From: Balneola sp.
GTDB lineage: Bacteria > Bacteroidota > Rhodothermia > Balneolales > Balneolaceae
Reading direction: 5' to 3'
DNA length: 64,000 nt
Assembly (NCBI GenBank): GCA_003712055.1
Contig: RHLJ01000003.1
Span: 62,001 to 126,000 of the forward strand
In this document: positions 49,630-58,201 of the stretch, piece after piece
How the letters are laid out: each line of letters opens with the position of its first letter
How positions within the stretch are numbered: position 1 is the first letter of the stretch
Position numbers and translations under genes: made by a program
The notes under the pieces: model-generated
What the model was told of the DNA's origin: nothing
The model's database searches: none
What the model saw: the letters and a program-made list of their open reading frames with translations, nothing else

Positions 49630-50286
49630 ATGATTACAGATAGAAAAAAGGCAGGAGTAGATCTACGTAGAACGTACAATATTACGCTCCAGGTGGGTTT
49701 AATTGTCGCACTATTATTTATTATTGGCTTAGTCAAGATCAATTTGTACAGTGAACCTCCAACTCCGCCACCCATTGAGGAACAAGAGGAAGTGGTGATG
49801 GAAGAGGTAATTCAAACCAAGCAAATAGAAACTCCCCCACCTCCACCTCGTCCACCGGTACCTGTTGAAGTACCTAACGATGAGATTATCGAGGATGAGA
49901 TTCTGGACCTTGATGCCGAATTAGATTTGGATGGTCCTCTCGACCTACCACCACCACCACCACCATCTGACGAGGAAGAAGAAGATTTCTTCGTAGTTGT
50001 TGAAACTATGCCTCAGTTACAAGGTGGACTTGCTGACCTACAAAGAAAGGTAAAGTATCCTGAGATGGCTCGAAGAGCTGGCATCGAAGGTCGTGTTACT
50101 GTTCAGTTTATTGTAAACGAGCAAGGAAGAGTTGAAAACCCACGAGTTATTCGTGGTATCGGCGGTGGTTGCGATGAGGCAGCACTTGAAGCAGTAAAGC
50201 AAGCTAAATTCTCTCCGGGAATGCAGCGTGGTCGTCCAGTACGTGTACAGTACAGTTTACCAATTGTATTCAGGCTTCAAAACTGA
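49630..50286 (+). CDS. TonB-family energy-transducing protein (second paralogue)
   Basis: This 218-aa paralogue of the preceding gene has an N-terminal anchor (NITLQVGLIVALLFIIGLVKI), a long Pro/Glu-rich linker including runs of Pro (TPPPPPRPPVPVEVPND; DLPPPPPPSDEEEEDFF), and a C-terminal TonB domain nearly identical in pattern to copy 1 (YPEMARRAGIEGRVTVQFIVNEQGRVENPRVIRGIGGGCDEAALEAVKQAKFSPG). The linker lacks the CxxC of copy 1. The duplication is recent enough that the C-terminal motif blocks align without gaps, while linkers have diverged, which suggests different partners. A strong terminator follows at 50310. Confidence 0.93.
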   Translation: MITDRKKAGVDLRRTYNITLQVGLIVALLFIIGLVKINLYSEPPTPPPIEEQEEVVMEEVIQTKQIETPPPPPRPPVPVEVPNDEIIEDEILDLDAELDLDGPLDLPPPPPPSDEEEEDFFVVVETMPQLQGGLADLQRKVKYPEMARRAGIEGRVTVQFIVNEQGRVENPRVIRGIGGGCDEAALEAVKQAKFSPGMQRGRPVRVQYSLPIVFRLQN

Positions 50287-50309
50287 TTTATTTTAATCAG
50301 TGAGGAATT

Positions 50310-50341
50310 AAAGGCGTGGTATTTATATCACGCCTTTTTTG
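50310..50341 (+). terminator. Bidirectional terminator between the TonB-like and NUDIX genes
   Basis: AAAGGCGTG / CACGCCTTT with a T-run on both strands lies between two convergent genes. A second, weaker hairpin, CTGATT-TATTTT-AATCAG, precedes it at 50283-50300. Confidence 0.88.
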
Positions 50342-50762
50342 TTTCCATCACATTTTGAAAACGTTGAAGCACCTGAACCAGGTTTTGATACCCTACCCTT
50401 TCAATAGCTTCTGATAACGGCACCCACTCAATCTGCTCTATTCCTTCTTCTAACTGGGGCTTTAGGGATTGAGATCTAGGAAACACCATGCTATACCAAT
50501 AGGTAGTTTTTCCAATCTCTTTTTCTTTCTCGATATACTCGTGGTATGTAGTTCCAAGGTCACTGATTATCATCGGTAATTGAGTACCTGTTTCTTCTGC
50601 AACCTCCCTTACTGCACACATTTCGATATGCTCACCCTTTTCGAGCTTTCCTTTAGGTAAATCCCAAATCCCATTCCTATAAATCAGAAGTACTTTTGCT
50701 TCTGAGCTTTGCCCGGAAACTCTAAAAACCACTCCTCCAGCCGCTTTTATTTGTTTACTCAT
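50328..50762 (-). CDS. NUDIX hydrolase
   Basis: This NUDIX protein is about 144 aa from ATG 50762. The Nudix box GKLEKGEHIEMCAVREVAEETG is complete (Gx5Ex7REVxEExG), so it should hydrolyse a nucleoside diphosphate linked to another moiety. The substrate is not predictable. I place the start at 50762, because ATGAGTAA overlaps the stop of the DUF1844 gene by 8 bp, a typical coupled start. A longer frame to 50813 exists but runs inside the upstream gene. It is downstream of the DUF1844 gene in the same minus-strand operon. The last 10 codons overlap the terminator hairpin. Confidence 0.9.
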   Translation of the reverse strand: MSKQIKAAGGVVFRVSGQSSEAKVLLIYRNGIWDLPKGKLEKGEHIEMCAVREVAEETGTQLPMIISDLGTTYHEYIEKEKEIGKTTYWYSMVFPRSQSLKPQLEEGIEQIEWVPLSEAIERVGYQNLVQVLQRFQNVMETKKA

Positions 50763-51075
50763 CCGAACTATTTTCGGAAGCGGAAGAGTCTGTATCTCCT
50801 TTTTTTGCTTCATCTGCGTAGTTTAAGCGCAGATTGGTCAACGTTTGATCGAGGTAACCTTCTAGTTCTTTTGGGAGATTTCCAGCCGTGAATTTCTTGA
50901 GAGCGTTCAATGTATCAATTGCATATTTAGCGGAAGCCAGTTCCCGCTCGATTTGATCCGTTGCCGGATTTTTAATCTTACCAAGCCCCATCATCCCAAT
51001 TTGCTGGTGCTGCTGAATCAACATCATTAACAATAGCTGATCTTGTTGGTCTGCACTGATGTTATCTGCTGTCAT
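50755..51075 (-). CDS. DUF1844 domain protein
   Basis: This 106-aa protein matches DUF1844, a small uncharacterised family common in several phyla: QQDQLLLMMLIQQHQQIGMMGLGKI near the N terminus, then RELASAKYAIDTLNALKKFTAGNLPKELEGYLDQTLTNLRLNYAD. The tail is acidic and Ser-rich. No signal or membrane segment is seen, and its function is unknown. It is the first gene of the operon with the NUDIX hydrolase, whose start codon overlaps its stop. The 101-bp gap to the divergent DUF1015 gene holds both promoters. Confidence 0.88.
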   Translation of the reverse strand: MTADNISADQQDQLLLMMLIQQHQQIGMMGLGKIKNPATDQIERELASAKYAIDTLNALKKFTAGNLPKELEGYLDQTLTNLRLNYADEAKKGDTDSSASENSSDE

Positions 51076-51176
51076 AATATTTACTGTTTAGTTCCTAAAT
51101 TTTAAGCTGATTTAAACTTAACAAAGTTCTTTTTTCTTTACCTTTTCTGCTTACAAAAATTTTATGTATTTACCCT

Positions 51177-52388
51177 ATGGCCACAGTCAAGCCATTTAGA
51201 GCATGGCGCCCCGATTCTGAGTTTATTTTTGATATCGCTTCTGTACCGTACGATGTGATTAACACTGCCGAAGCACGCTCTATGGCAAAGGGTAATCCAC
51301 TCAGCTTTCTACATGTAATACGGCCGGAAATAGACCTTTCGGAAGAAACTGACATCTATTCTGAAGAGGTGTATCAAAAGGGTAAGGAAAACCTTGAGCA
51401 TCTTTTAGCATCCGGTAAGATGATCCAGGAAGATCAGAACACCTTGTTCATTTACAGACTTTCGTGGCAGGGCAGTTCCCAAACAGGAATTTTCGGGTGT
51501 GTTAGCGTCGATGAATACGACTCTAATATCATTTTAAAGCATGAGCTAACACGTCCCGATAAGGAAGATGACCGCACCAAACATCTGCTAACTATGCAGG
51601 CTCACCCTGAACCCGTTATGTTCACCTTTAATGACGATGAACGTAATGTTTCTTCGATCATTGAAGATGAGTGTGAAACTGAGCCTTTGTATGATTTTAC
51701 AGCCGATGATGGTGTTCAGCACACTATTTGGAAAGCATCAAATGCTGAACGATTGAGCCAGGCTTTTCAGAACGTACCCGTTCTTTATGTTGCCGATGGC
51801 CACCATAGATGTGCAAGTGCATCTAGAGCTGCTCATATAATGAGGAAAAAAAATCCCGACTCGAATAAGCAACAAGAATATGACTTCTTCCCAGCTGTGC
51901 TTTTTCCGAAACATGAAATGAATATCCTGGCTTACAATCGTATTATTTATAAGATACCTTCTGATTTTAAAGCCCGACTTGCTGAAAATTTTTCGATAAC
52001 AGAAAATGCGCATCCGGTTCCAACAAAAAAAGGGGGCCTGTCGATATATTTAGATGGCAGTTGGTTCGGGATCACCCTCCCTGAAACGGAAAGAAATACC
52101 GTAGCTGATCATCTCGATGTAGCTCGATTACAAGAATTTTTATTGGAACCATTGTTGGGCATTACTGATCCTCGCAAGGACAAAAATATTCACTTTGTGG
52201 GGGGCATCAGAGGTACAGATGAACTTGAACGACTAATTGATTCCAGAGAAGCAGAACTAGGTATAAGCATGTATCCGACCAGTATCAAGGAGTTAATGGC
52301 TGTTTCAGATGCTGGTTTATTGATGCCTCCAAAATCAACCTGGTTTGAACCTAAACTTAGGTCAGGGTTACTTATTCACACTTTTTAA
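51177..52388 (+). CDS. DUF1015 family protein (serine-pathway neighbour)
   Basis: The 403-aa protein of the DUF1015 family has MATVKPFRAWRPDSEFIFDIASVPYDVINTAEARSMAKGNPLSFLHVIRPEIDL, the strongly conserved opening, VLYVADGHHRCASASRAA with a conserved GHHR motif, FPAVLFPKHEMNILAYNR, and a DPRKDKNIHFVGG-like C-terminal block. Members are uncharacterised but often sit beside serA/serC, as here (24 bp before serC). This supports a link to serine metabolism; in some archaea and bacteria related proteins are free-serine kinases (SbnI-like). Serine kinase activity for this one is inference. Confidence 0.85.
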   Translation: MATVKPFRAWRPDSEFIFDIASVPYDVINTAEARSMAKGNPLSFLHVIRPEIDLSEETDIYSEEVYQKGKENLEHLLASGKMIQEDQNTLFIYRLSWQGSSQTGIFGCVSVDEYDSNIILKHELTRPDKEDDRTKHLLTMQAHPEPVMFTFNDDERNVSSIIEDECETEPLYDFTADDGVQHTIWKASNAERLSQAFQNVPVLYVADGHHRCASASRAAHIMRKKNPDSNKQQEYDFFPAVLFPKHEMNILAYNRIIYKIPSDFKARLAENFSITENAHPVPTKKGGLSIYLDGSWFGITLPETERNTVADHLDVARLQEFLLEPLLGITDPRKDKNIHFVGGIRGTDELERLIDSREAELGISMYPTSIKELMAVSDAGLLMPPKSTWFEPKLRSGLLIHTF

Positions 52389-52412
52389 TCTTCACTCACA
52401 CTTACACTATAC

Positions 52413-53495
52413 ATGAAAAGAGTACATAATTTTAGCGCCGGCCCTGCCATTTTACCCTTAGAGGTATTGCAGAAAGCTCAAGAAGAACTTGTTGATTACA
52501 AAGGAACCGGTACTTCCATTATGGAGAAAAGCCACCGCGGACCTGAGTACACCGAAATAGACGCACAAGCCAGGCAACGCCTTTCTACCATCTTAGGGCT
52601 TGGGGATGATTTTGAGATCATGTTTCTTCAAGGTGGTGCCAGCACTCAATTCTTTAGTGTTCCTTTTAATTTCTTAAGTGAAGGTGAAACTGCAGATTAT
52701 ATCAATACGGGTGCATGGAGTAAAAAGGCTATTAAAGAAGCACAGCTATTTGGTGGTATAAACGAAGCCTTTACCAGTGCAGACTCTAACTTTAACAGAG
52801 TTCCTGGCAAAGGAGAATTGAACCTGTCTGATGGATCTAAGTATGTTCACTTTACTTCAAATAATACCATATTTGGAACGCAGTTCGATTCGGAACCGAA
52901 TACTAATGGAGTCCCTTTGGTTTGTGACACTTCTTCTGATTTTCTATCCCGCCCTATTGATGTTCAGAAGTATGGAGTTATTTATTCCGGAGCTCAAAAA
53001 AACCTTGGGCCTGCTGGTGTAACCGTCGCTATTATTAAAAAGGACTTCCTCCAACTTGCGACCAAAACCAATATCCCTACCATGGTAAGTTATCATACCC
53101 ATGCAAATGGAGCTATGTTCAACACTCCCCCAACCTTTGCTATTTATATGGTTAACCTGGTTCTCGAGTGGATTGAAAATAAGGGCGGGCTGGAATACTT
53201 CAAGCAATTCAATGAAGAAAAAGCATCTCTCATTTATAATGAAATTGATTCCGATGATTTCTATTCGGGTACCGCAGAACTGAACTCTCGTTCAAATATG
53301 AATGTATGCTTCCGGCTTTCTTCTGAAGAACTTGAGGCTGAATTCCTAAAAGAAGCTACTTCAAACGATTTAGTTGCCTTGAAAGGACACCGAAGCGTTG
53401 GAGGTATTCGAGCGAGTATTTATAATGCCTGCCCAAGAGAAAGCGTTGAAGCGCTCGTGAGTTTTATGAAAGAATTCCGATCCAAAAAAGGGTGA
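52413..53495 (+). CDS. serC: Phosphoserine aminotransferase
   Basis: SerC converts 3-phosphohydroxypyruvate to phosphoserine with glutamate. The 360-aa PLP enzyme has VHNFSAGPAILPLEVLQKAQ, GTSIMEKSHRGPEY, FLQGGASTQFFSVPFN, the PLP Lys in YSGAQKNLGPAGVTV, and GHRSVGGIRASIYNACP at the C terminus, all diagnostic. It follows the DUF1015 gene by 24 bp and is probably in one operon with it. SerA and SerB are not here. A palindromic repeat lies immediately downstream and may end the transcript. Confidence 0.96.
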   Translation: MKRVHNFSAGPAILPLEVLQKAQEELVDYKGTGTSIMEKSHRGPEYTEIDAQARQRLSTILGLGDDFEIMFLQGGASTQFFSVPFNFLSEGETADYINTGAWSKKAIKEAQLFGGINEAFTSADSNFNRVPGKGELNLSDGSKYVHFTSNNTIFGTQFDSEPNTNGVPLVCDTSSDFLSRPIDVQKYGVIYSGAQKNLGPAGVTVAIIKKDFLQLATKTNIPTMVSYHTHANGAMFNTPPTFAIYMVNLVLEWIENKGGLEYFKQFNEEKASLIYNEIDSDDFYSGTAELNSRSNMNVCFRLSSEELEAEFLKEATSNDLVALKGHRSVGGIRASIYNACPRESVEALVSFMKEFRSKKG

Positions 53496-53529
53496 TCCAC
53501 TGTGATTTGGGTGAATCTTTGACAATTTC

Positions 53530-53626
53530 ACCCACCCCTAACCCCTCCCAAGAGGGGAATGTCTTTGATTGAGTAAGAAATTTAACAGCGAGCGTCCCCT
53601 CCTTTGGAGGGGATTGAGGGGTGGGT
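53530..53626. repeat. REP/MITE-like palindromic element, copy B
   Basis: This relative of 25751-25843 begins ACCCACCCCT, ends GATTGAGGGGTGGGT, and contains AACAGCGAGC (53584-53593) and the hairpin TCCCCTCC-TTT-GGAGGGGA (53595-53613). The left arm has changed (TAACCCCTCCC), so the terminal repeat is imperfect. Confidence 0.8.
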
Positions 53627-53654
53627 CAACTTACAACGCAAAGATAAAGTTTTT

Positions 53655-54245
53655 CTAATAGGCTCCGATCATTGTGAGAAAATGGTCAATCGTATTTGGA
53701 ACAAAGGCGAACATATAAATGATGCCCCATGCAGCTCCCGCGATATGAGCCTCATGATTGATCTTTCCTTCTTTTTTACTAGCCCAAATGCTGTAACCGA
53801 TAAAGAGTATCCCCAGAACGAAAGCAGGAATTGGAATCGGCAATAATATTGAGACTAATTTTTCGAAAGGATACATAATTATATAAGCGAATAGCACACT
53901 TTCAACTGCTCCGGAAGCACCAATTGTTGCATACTCAGGATTATCTCTATGCTTGATTAGCGAGGGAACCGACGATGCTAATAACCCCGTAAAATAGAGG
54001 ATGAGAAAATGTTCCTGGCCAATAGTATGCTCGATTACCGGACCGAAAACCAAAAGAGTAATCATATTGAATAGCAAATGAGTTAAACCACCATGCAGAA
54101 AACCTGAGGTAATAAGCTCATACCAGGTATTATTTCTTACCGTCCTATAGGGAATAAACATTCCTACTTCCATAATCCTTGGCGTCTGGTAAACCGCAAT
54201 GAATACGAGAACATTAATACCGATAAGAATAAAAGTGATTGGCAT
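53655..54245 (-). CDS. Rhomboid family intramembrane serine protease
   Basis: This 196-aa protein with six membrane spans has the catalytic Ser in TIGASGAVESVLFAY (GxSG), the catalytic His in NHEAHIAGAAWGIIY, and the loop-1 motif YELITSGFLHGGLTHLLFNM, with the oxyanion-hole His and Asn. It cuts other membrane proteins within their transmembrane segments; substrates are not known. It is transcribed convergently to serC across copy B of the repeat and is divergent from rlpA. It is compact, without an extra cytoplasmic domain. Confidence 0.95.
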   Translation of the reverse strand: MPITFILIGINVLVFIAVYQTPRIMEVGMFIPYRTVRNNTWYELITSGFLHGGLTHLLFNMITLLVFGPVIEHTIGQEHFLILYFTGLLASSVPSLIKHRDNPEYATIGASGAVESVLFAYIIMYPFEKLVSILLPIPIPAFVLGILFIGYSIWASKKEGKINHEAHIAGAAWGIIYMFAFVPNTIDHFLTMIGAY

Positions 54246-54586
54246 TTTTCAAAAATTTAGGCGCTATTCAAAAGTAAGATTTAAGGAAAAAACAACTAGA
54301 GACATCCTTCTGCCTGCTTTCTGTCATTCCCGCGAAGGTGGGAATCTAGTTTCAGCTTTTACAAGCAGGGTTTTGCTTCTTGCTTAGATCTGGATTCCGG
54401 CTTACGCCGCGGAATGACTCTTTCAGTTTTCCAGAAAGTTTCTAACCTAAAACTGGCGCTAAGGTAGAAATATCCTCGTTCAGTTTTAAGGAATTAATGT
54501 TTGGAATACTTTTTTACTGGCATATAGTTTCCATTCTCTTTTTTTGAAAATATATTTACCGAACGGCGAATCTATCATCTACATCA
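54246..54586. other. 341-bp divergent region between rhomboid and rlpA
   Basis: No gene is seen. The left half holds the palindromic element at 54323-54418, and the right half is AT-rich and likely carries the rlpA promoter. Confidence 0.5.
54323..54418. repeat. REP-like pair GTCATTCCCGCGAAGG... / ...CGCGGAATGAC
   Basis: GTCATTCCCGCGAAGGTGGG (54323-54342, continuing AATCTAG) and CTGGATTCCGG...CGGAATGAC (54390-54418) are inverted copies about 40 bp apart. Each also forms its own short hairpin, and AAGCA...TGCTT pairs between them. This resembles the REP-like GTCATTCCCGC repeats found in many bacteria. Confidence 0.75.
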
Positions 54587-55276
54587 ATGACTTCTTATAA
54601 ACGAGTTCTCGGTATAGCTACTCTATTACTGATTTTTTCTGCTTGTGGCGTAAGTAATCGAACTGCTACAAATAATACCTCTACGCCCTCTTCAAGGACA
54701 TCTCCTGACGCTCCATCTGGTGATATAAACGCTATAGAAACAGGAGTGGCGAGTTGGTATGGACCTGATTTTCATGGCCGAGATACTGCAAATGGAGAAA
54801 AGTATAATATGAATGGACTCACAGCAGCTCACCGAACTCTTCCATTCAACACCGAAGTTCTGGTTGAAAATCTGGACAACGGGAAAACCGTTCAGGTTCG
54901 AATCAATGACAGAGGGCCTTACGCAAAAGACCGAATTATAGATCTTTCGAAAGGAGCGGCTGAAAAAGTAGATATGATTGGACCGGGTACAGCAAGGGTT
55001 CGCATTTACCTCATGAATAGTGATGATCCCATTCCCAAAAACTTAAAAACAGCAAAATATACGGTACAACTCGGATCCTATAATGACCGCGCCTCCGCTG
55101 AGAAAAAAGCAGCAGAAATCAGAAGCAGCAGGGTTGAAGAAGTTATTGTTGATGGACAAACCTATTACCGTGTATACTTTGGAGATTTCTATAACCCTTC
55201 CATTGCCCTTGAAGCAAAAGAGCGCTTAGAAGGATTGGGACACAAAGGTTTTGTGAAGCAAGTCGACAATATTTAA
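54587..55276 (+). CDS. rlpA: RlpA-like lipoprotein with SPOR domain
   Basis: This 229-aa lipoprotein (LLLIFSAC, lipid Cys at about residue 20) has a double-psi beta-barrel RlpA domain (GVASWYGPDFHGRDTANGEKYNMNGLTAAHRTLPFNTEVLVEN; VRINDRGPYAKDRIIDLSKGAAEKV) and a C-terminal SPOR domain (YTVQLGSYNDRASAEKKAAEIR...YRVYFGDF). RlpA family members cut or bind denuded glycan strands of septal peptidoglycan. The conserved catalytic-site residues (H in AAHRTLP, D in NDRGP) are kept. It is monocistronic or heads a run with the desaturase gene 58 bp later. Confidence 0.94.
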   Translation: MTSYKRVLGIATLLLIFSACGVSNRTATNNTSTPSSRTSPDAPSGDINAIETGVASWYGPDFHGRDTANGEKYNMNGLTAAHRTLPFNTEVLVENLDNGKTVQVRINDRGPYAKDRIIDLSKGAAEKVDMIGPGTARVRIYLMNSDDPIPKNLKTAKYTVQLGSYNDRASAEKKAAEIRSSRVEEVIVDGQTYYRVYFGDFYNPSIALEAKERLEGLGHKGFVKQVDNI

Positions 55277-55334
55277 GCTTCGGGATTGATAAGGCTTGAA
55301 TTTGGGTTACCTGCCTGAATCAAGATTATCATCC

Positions 55335-56813
55335 ATGAAAAAAGACATCATTATTATTGGTAGTGGCTTTGGCGGATTAGGTGCTGCATCGCGCCTGCTT
55401 TCCTCGGGTCATAATGTTACTATCCTAGAAAAGAGAGATAAGCTAGGAGGCCGAGCTTATGTTTATGAGCAAAACGGTTTCAAATTCGATGGAGGCCCTA
55501 CAGTAATTACAGCTCCTTTTATGTTCGATGACATTTGGGAAGCTGCCGGTAAAAAAAGAAGTGATTATGTAGAGTTTGTTCCTTGTGACCCTTTTTATAG
55601 AATTTTTGACCATACCGGGAAAAGCTTCGACTACAATAATGATCATGAATTTACGGTCAAGGAAATCAAAAAGAGGAGCCTTTCGGATGCAGATGGTTAT
55701 GAAAAATTCCTGGGTACCACTAAAGCTATTTTTGATAAAGGATTTACAGAATTAGCTGATCAGCCTTTTCTGAAGTTTACTGATATGTTAAAAGTGGCTC
55801 CTGATTTGATCAAGCTTCAGAGCTATAAAAATGTATACTCATATGTAAGTCAATTCATCAAAGATGAGTTTTTGCGACAATGTTTTTCATTCCACCCTTT
55901 ATTAGTAGGCGGTAACCCATTCGATACGACTTCCATTTACGCCATGATCCATTACCTGGAAAGAGAATGGGGCGTACATTATGCGATGGGAGGAACGGGA
56001 GCCATTGTTCATGCTTTTGAAAAATTAATTACTGAACAAGGCGGGAAATTCCATCTTGAAGCCGAAGTAGAAGAAATCCTGGTAAAAAACGGGAAAGCTG
56101 TAGGTGTTCGCCTTAAAAATGGAGAGCAGCTTGATGCTGATGTTGTAGTGTCCAATGCAGATGTAGCATTTACCTACAAAAACCTGATTAATCCTACCCA
56201 TCGAAGAAAATATACGGATAGCAAAATCGAGCGCACCAAATATAGTATGTCTCTTTTTGTAATTTATTTTGGAACAAAAAAGAGATATCTGGATTCAGGT
56301 CTTGCCCACCATAACATCATTCTTGGCAAAAGATATAAAGGCTTGTTGGATGATATCTTTCACAAAAAGAATGTAGCGGATGACTTCTCCCTATACCTTC
56401 ACATGCCTACCATTACCGATTCAAGTATTGCACCAGAAGGCCATGAGGGTTTCTATGTATTATCACCAGTACCTCATCTGGATAGCGGTACTGACTGGAC
56501 AGAATTTGCTCCAAAGTACAGGGATGCTATCATGAATTTCCTTGAGGAAAATTATTTACCAGGACTCCAGGATAATCTGGTAGCTGAGCATTATATCGAT
56601 CCGCTTCATTTCCAAAACGAGTTGAACTCATACAAAGGATCTGCTTTTTCGGTAGAACCTATTTTAACACAGTCGGCCTGGTTCAGACCTCATAATAAGT
56701 CAGAAGATGTGGATGGATTGTATTTTGTAGGAGCAGGTACTCATCCGGGAGCTGGATTACCGGGAGTTCTTTCCAGCAGCATTATTGCTCAAAACCTAAT
56801 TGGTAACGCCTAA
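55335..56813 (+). CDS. Phytoene desaturase-like carotenoid oxidoreductase (CrtI family)
   Basis: This FAD-dependent oxidoreductase is about 492 aa from ATG 55335 (a TTG 13 codons upstream is less likely). The N-terminal dinucleotide-binding loop is [53 protein letters not shown], and the C-terminal signature [28 protein letters not shown] is that of the CrtI/CrtN/CrtD group. It would introduce double bonds into a carotenoid backbone. No crtB, crtE or crtY genes are adjacent, so the exact substrate is uncertain. Other CrtI-like saturases are possible, but a bacterial phytoene desaturase is the best match. Confidence 0.9.
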   Translation: MKKDIIIIGSGFGGLGAASRLLSSGHNVTILEKRDKLGGRAYVYEQNGFKFDGGPTVITAPFMFDDIWEAAGKKRSDYVEFVPCDPFYRIFDHTGKSFDYNNDHEFTVKEIKKRSLSDADGYEKFLGTTKAIFDKGFTELADQPFLKFTDMLKVAPDLIKLQSYKNVYSYVSQFIKDEFLRQCFSFHPLLVGGNPFDTTSIYAMIHYLEREWGVHYAMGGTGAIVHAFEKLITEQGGKFHLEAEVEEILVKNGKAVGVRLKNGEQLDADVVVSNADVAFTYKNLINPTHRRKYTDSKIERTKYSMSLFVIYFGTKKRYLDSGLAHHNIILGKRYKGLLDDIFHKKNVADDFSLYLHMPTITDSSIAPEGHEGFYVLSPVPHLDSGTDWTEFAPKYRDAIMNFLEENYLPGLQDNLVAEHYIDPLHFQNELNSYKGSAFSVEPILTQSAWFRPHNKSEDVDGLYFVGAGTHPGAGLPGVLSSSIIAQNLIGNA

Positions 56814-56824
56814 TTATAGTACCC

Positions 56825-57379
56825 GTGTTATTCTCTCTTTTTCAATTTCCTTTTCTAATCCTTCTTATTAATGCTACAGGAGTTACTGATACCTCTTATG
56901 ACTTCGGAAGTAATAAGGATGGTAATAACTGGGTAGTAATTAATGACGGAGTTATGGGTGGGTTATCAAGAGGTGTAGCGACTCTTGACGAAAACTCCAT
57001 GGTATTCCAGGGAACCATTTCTTTTGCAAATAACGGTGGCTTTGCTTCATTAAGAAGTAACCGAATCCGACTCAGTGTTTCAGAAGTAGAGTATGTCGAA
57101 ATCAAATATCGGTTAAAAGGACTCTCTTTTTCTTTGATGCTTGAGCAAAGTTATCGGTATTGGCTCCCTTACTATTCCTACCCTCTTGAAACAACCGAAG
57201 ATGAGTGGGTAACCAAACGCATTCCGATTGGAGAATTTTACGAGACACGACTTGGTGATTACACAGGTAGATACCTAAATAAAAACCGAGCCAATGATGT
57301 TATCCGGGTAGGATTTATTTCAAGAGATAAAAAAGCGGAATCCTTTGAACTTGAGATAGACTATATAAAGATCAGCTAA
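56825..57379 (+). CDS. CIA30 family protein
   Basis: This 184-aa protein has a short N-terminal hydrophobic segment (GTG start, [19 protein letters not shown]), probably a signal peptide, then a CIA30 (NDUFAF1-like) jelly-roll domain: [51 protein letters not shown] and [23 protein letters not shown]-like ends. Bacterial CIA30 proteins are uncharacterised. The domain is related to a complex I assembly factor in mitochondria but also resembles carbohydrate-binding modules. It follows the desaturase gene by 11 bp, and its 3' end overlaps the convergent transaldolase gene by 8 bp. Confidence 0.85.
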   Translation: MLFSLFQFPFLILLINATGVTDTSYDFGSNKDGNNWVVINDGVMGGLSRGVATLDENSMVFQGTISFANNGGFASLRSNRIRLSVSEVEYVEIKYRLKGLSFSLMLEQSYRYWLPYYSYPLETTEDEWVTKRIPIGEFYETRLGDYTGRYLNKNRANDVIRVGFISRDKKAESFELEIDYIKIS

Positions 57380-58028
57380 AGCTAGCCTGAAGATCTTCCC
57401 AGTCTTTTAGAAAACGTGCTAATCCATTATCTGTTAATGGATGCTTCAACAATCCAAGAATTACATTAAGAGGCATAGTTGCGACATCTGCTCCAACTTT
57501 AGCACATTCAACAACATGCATTGGGTGGCGAATACTTGCTGCCAAAACCTCAGTTGGGTAGCCATAGTTGAGGTAAATCTGAACAATATCTCTAATTAAT
57601 TGCATGCCATCTGAAGAGATATCATCAAGACGGCCAAGAAACGGAGAGATATACGTAGCACCAGCTTTGGCGGCAATTAGTGCTTGAGTAGAAGAAAAAC
57701 ACAATGTGCAATTAGTTTTGATCCCCATTTCCGAGAAAGTCTTAATTGCCATAATACCATCTTTAATTAGAGGAACCTTGACAACCACATTATCTGCGAT
57801 TTTGGCAATTTTCTTTCCCTCTTCTACCATTTCGTTATAGGTTGTAGAAACTACCTCCGCAGAAACATCTCCTTCTACGATATCACAAATTTTCTTGATG
57901 TGCCCTTCGAAATCTCTTACACCGACCTTGGCACATAAGCTTGGATTAGTGGTAACACCATCTAAAACCCCCAAGTCATTTGCTTCTTGTATTTCTTCAA
58001 GGTTAGCTGTGTCAATAAAAAATTTCAT
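57372..58028 (-). CDS. Transaldolase/fructose-6-phosphate aldolase (TalC/Fsa family)
   Basis: This 218-aa class I aldolase of the small transaldolase family begins [36 protein letters not shown], then [12 protein letters not shown] with the Schiff-base Lys, [32 protein letters not shown], and ends with [29 protein letters not shown]. Members are either short transaldolases or fructose-6-phosphate aldolases. I cannot decide between them by eye, although for genomes without a full-length transaldolase this type is usually the transaldolase. It stands between convergent CIA30 and divergent RND operon genes. Confidence 0.93.
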   Translation of the reverse strand: MKFFIDTANLEEIQEANDLGVLDGVTTNPSLCAKVGVRDFEGHIKKICDIVEGDVSAEVVSTTYNEMVEEGKKIAKIADNVVVKVPLIKDGIMAIKTFSEMGIKTNCTLCFSSTQALIAAKAGATYISPFLGRLDDISSDGMQLIRDIVQIYLNYGYPTEVLAASIRHPMHVVECAKVGADVATMPLNVILGLLKHPLTDNGLARFLKDWEDLQASFS

Positions 58029-58201
58029 GCGCTGCGTAATTATTGTTCAAGATTCGCGCAAAAATACAAAAACCCTTCATCCAATTCATTTCGAAATGTA
58101 AACTTAACATTTCGTTTTTTTACATCCTTAACTCATCTCGCACAAACTATTTACCGAAATTTGTTGTCTAACCCTCTGTAACAATAAACTACTTTAACAA
58201 C

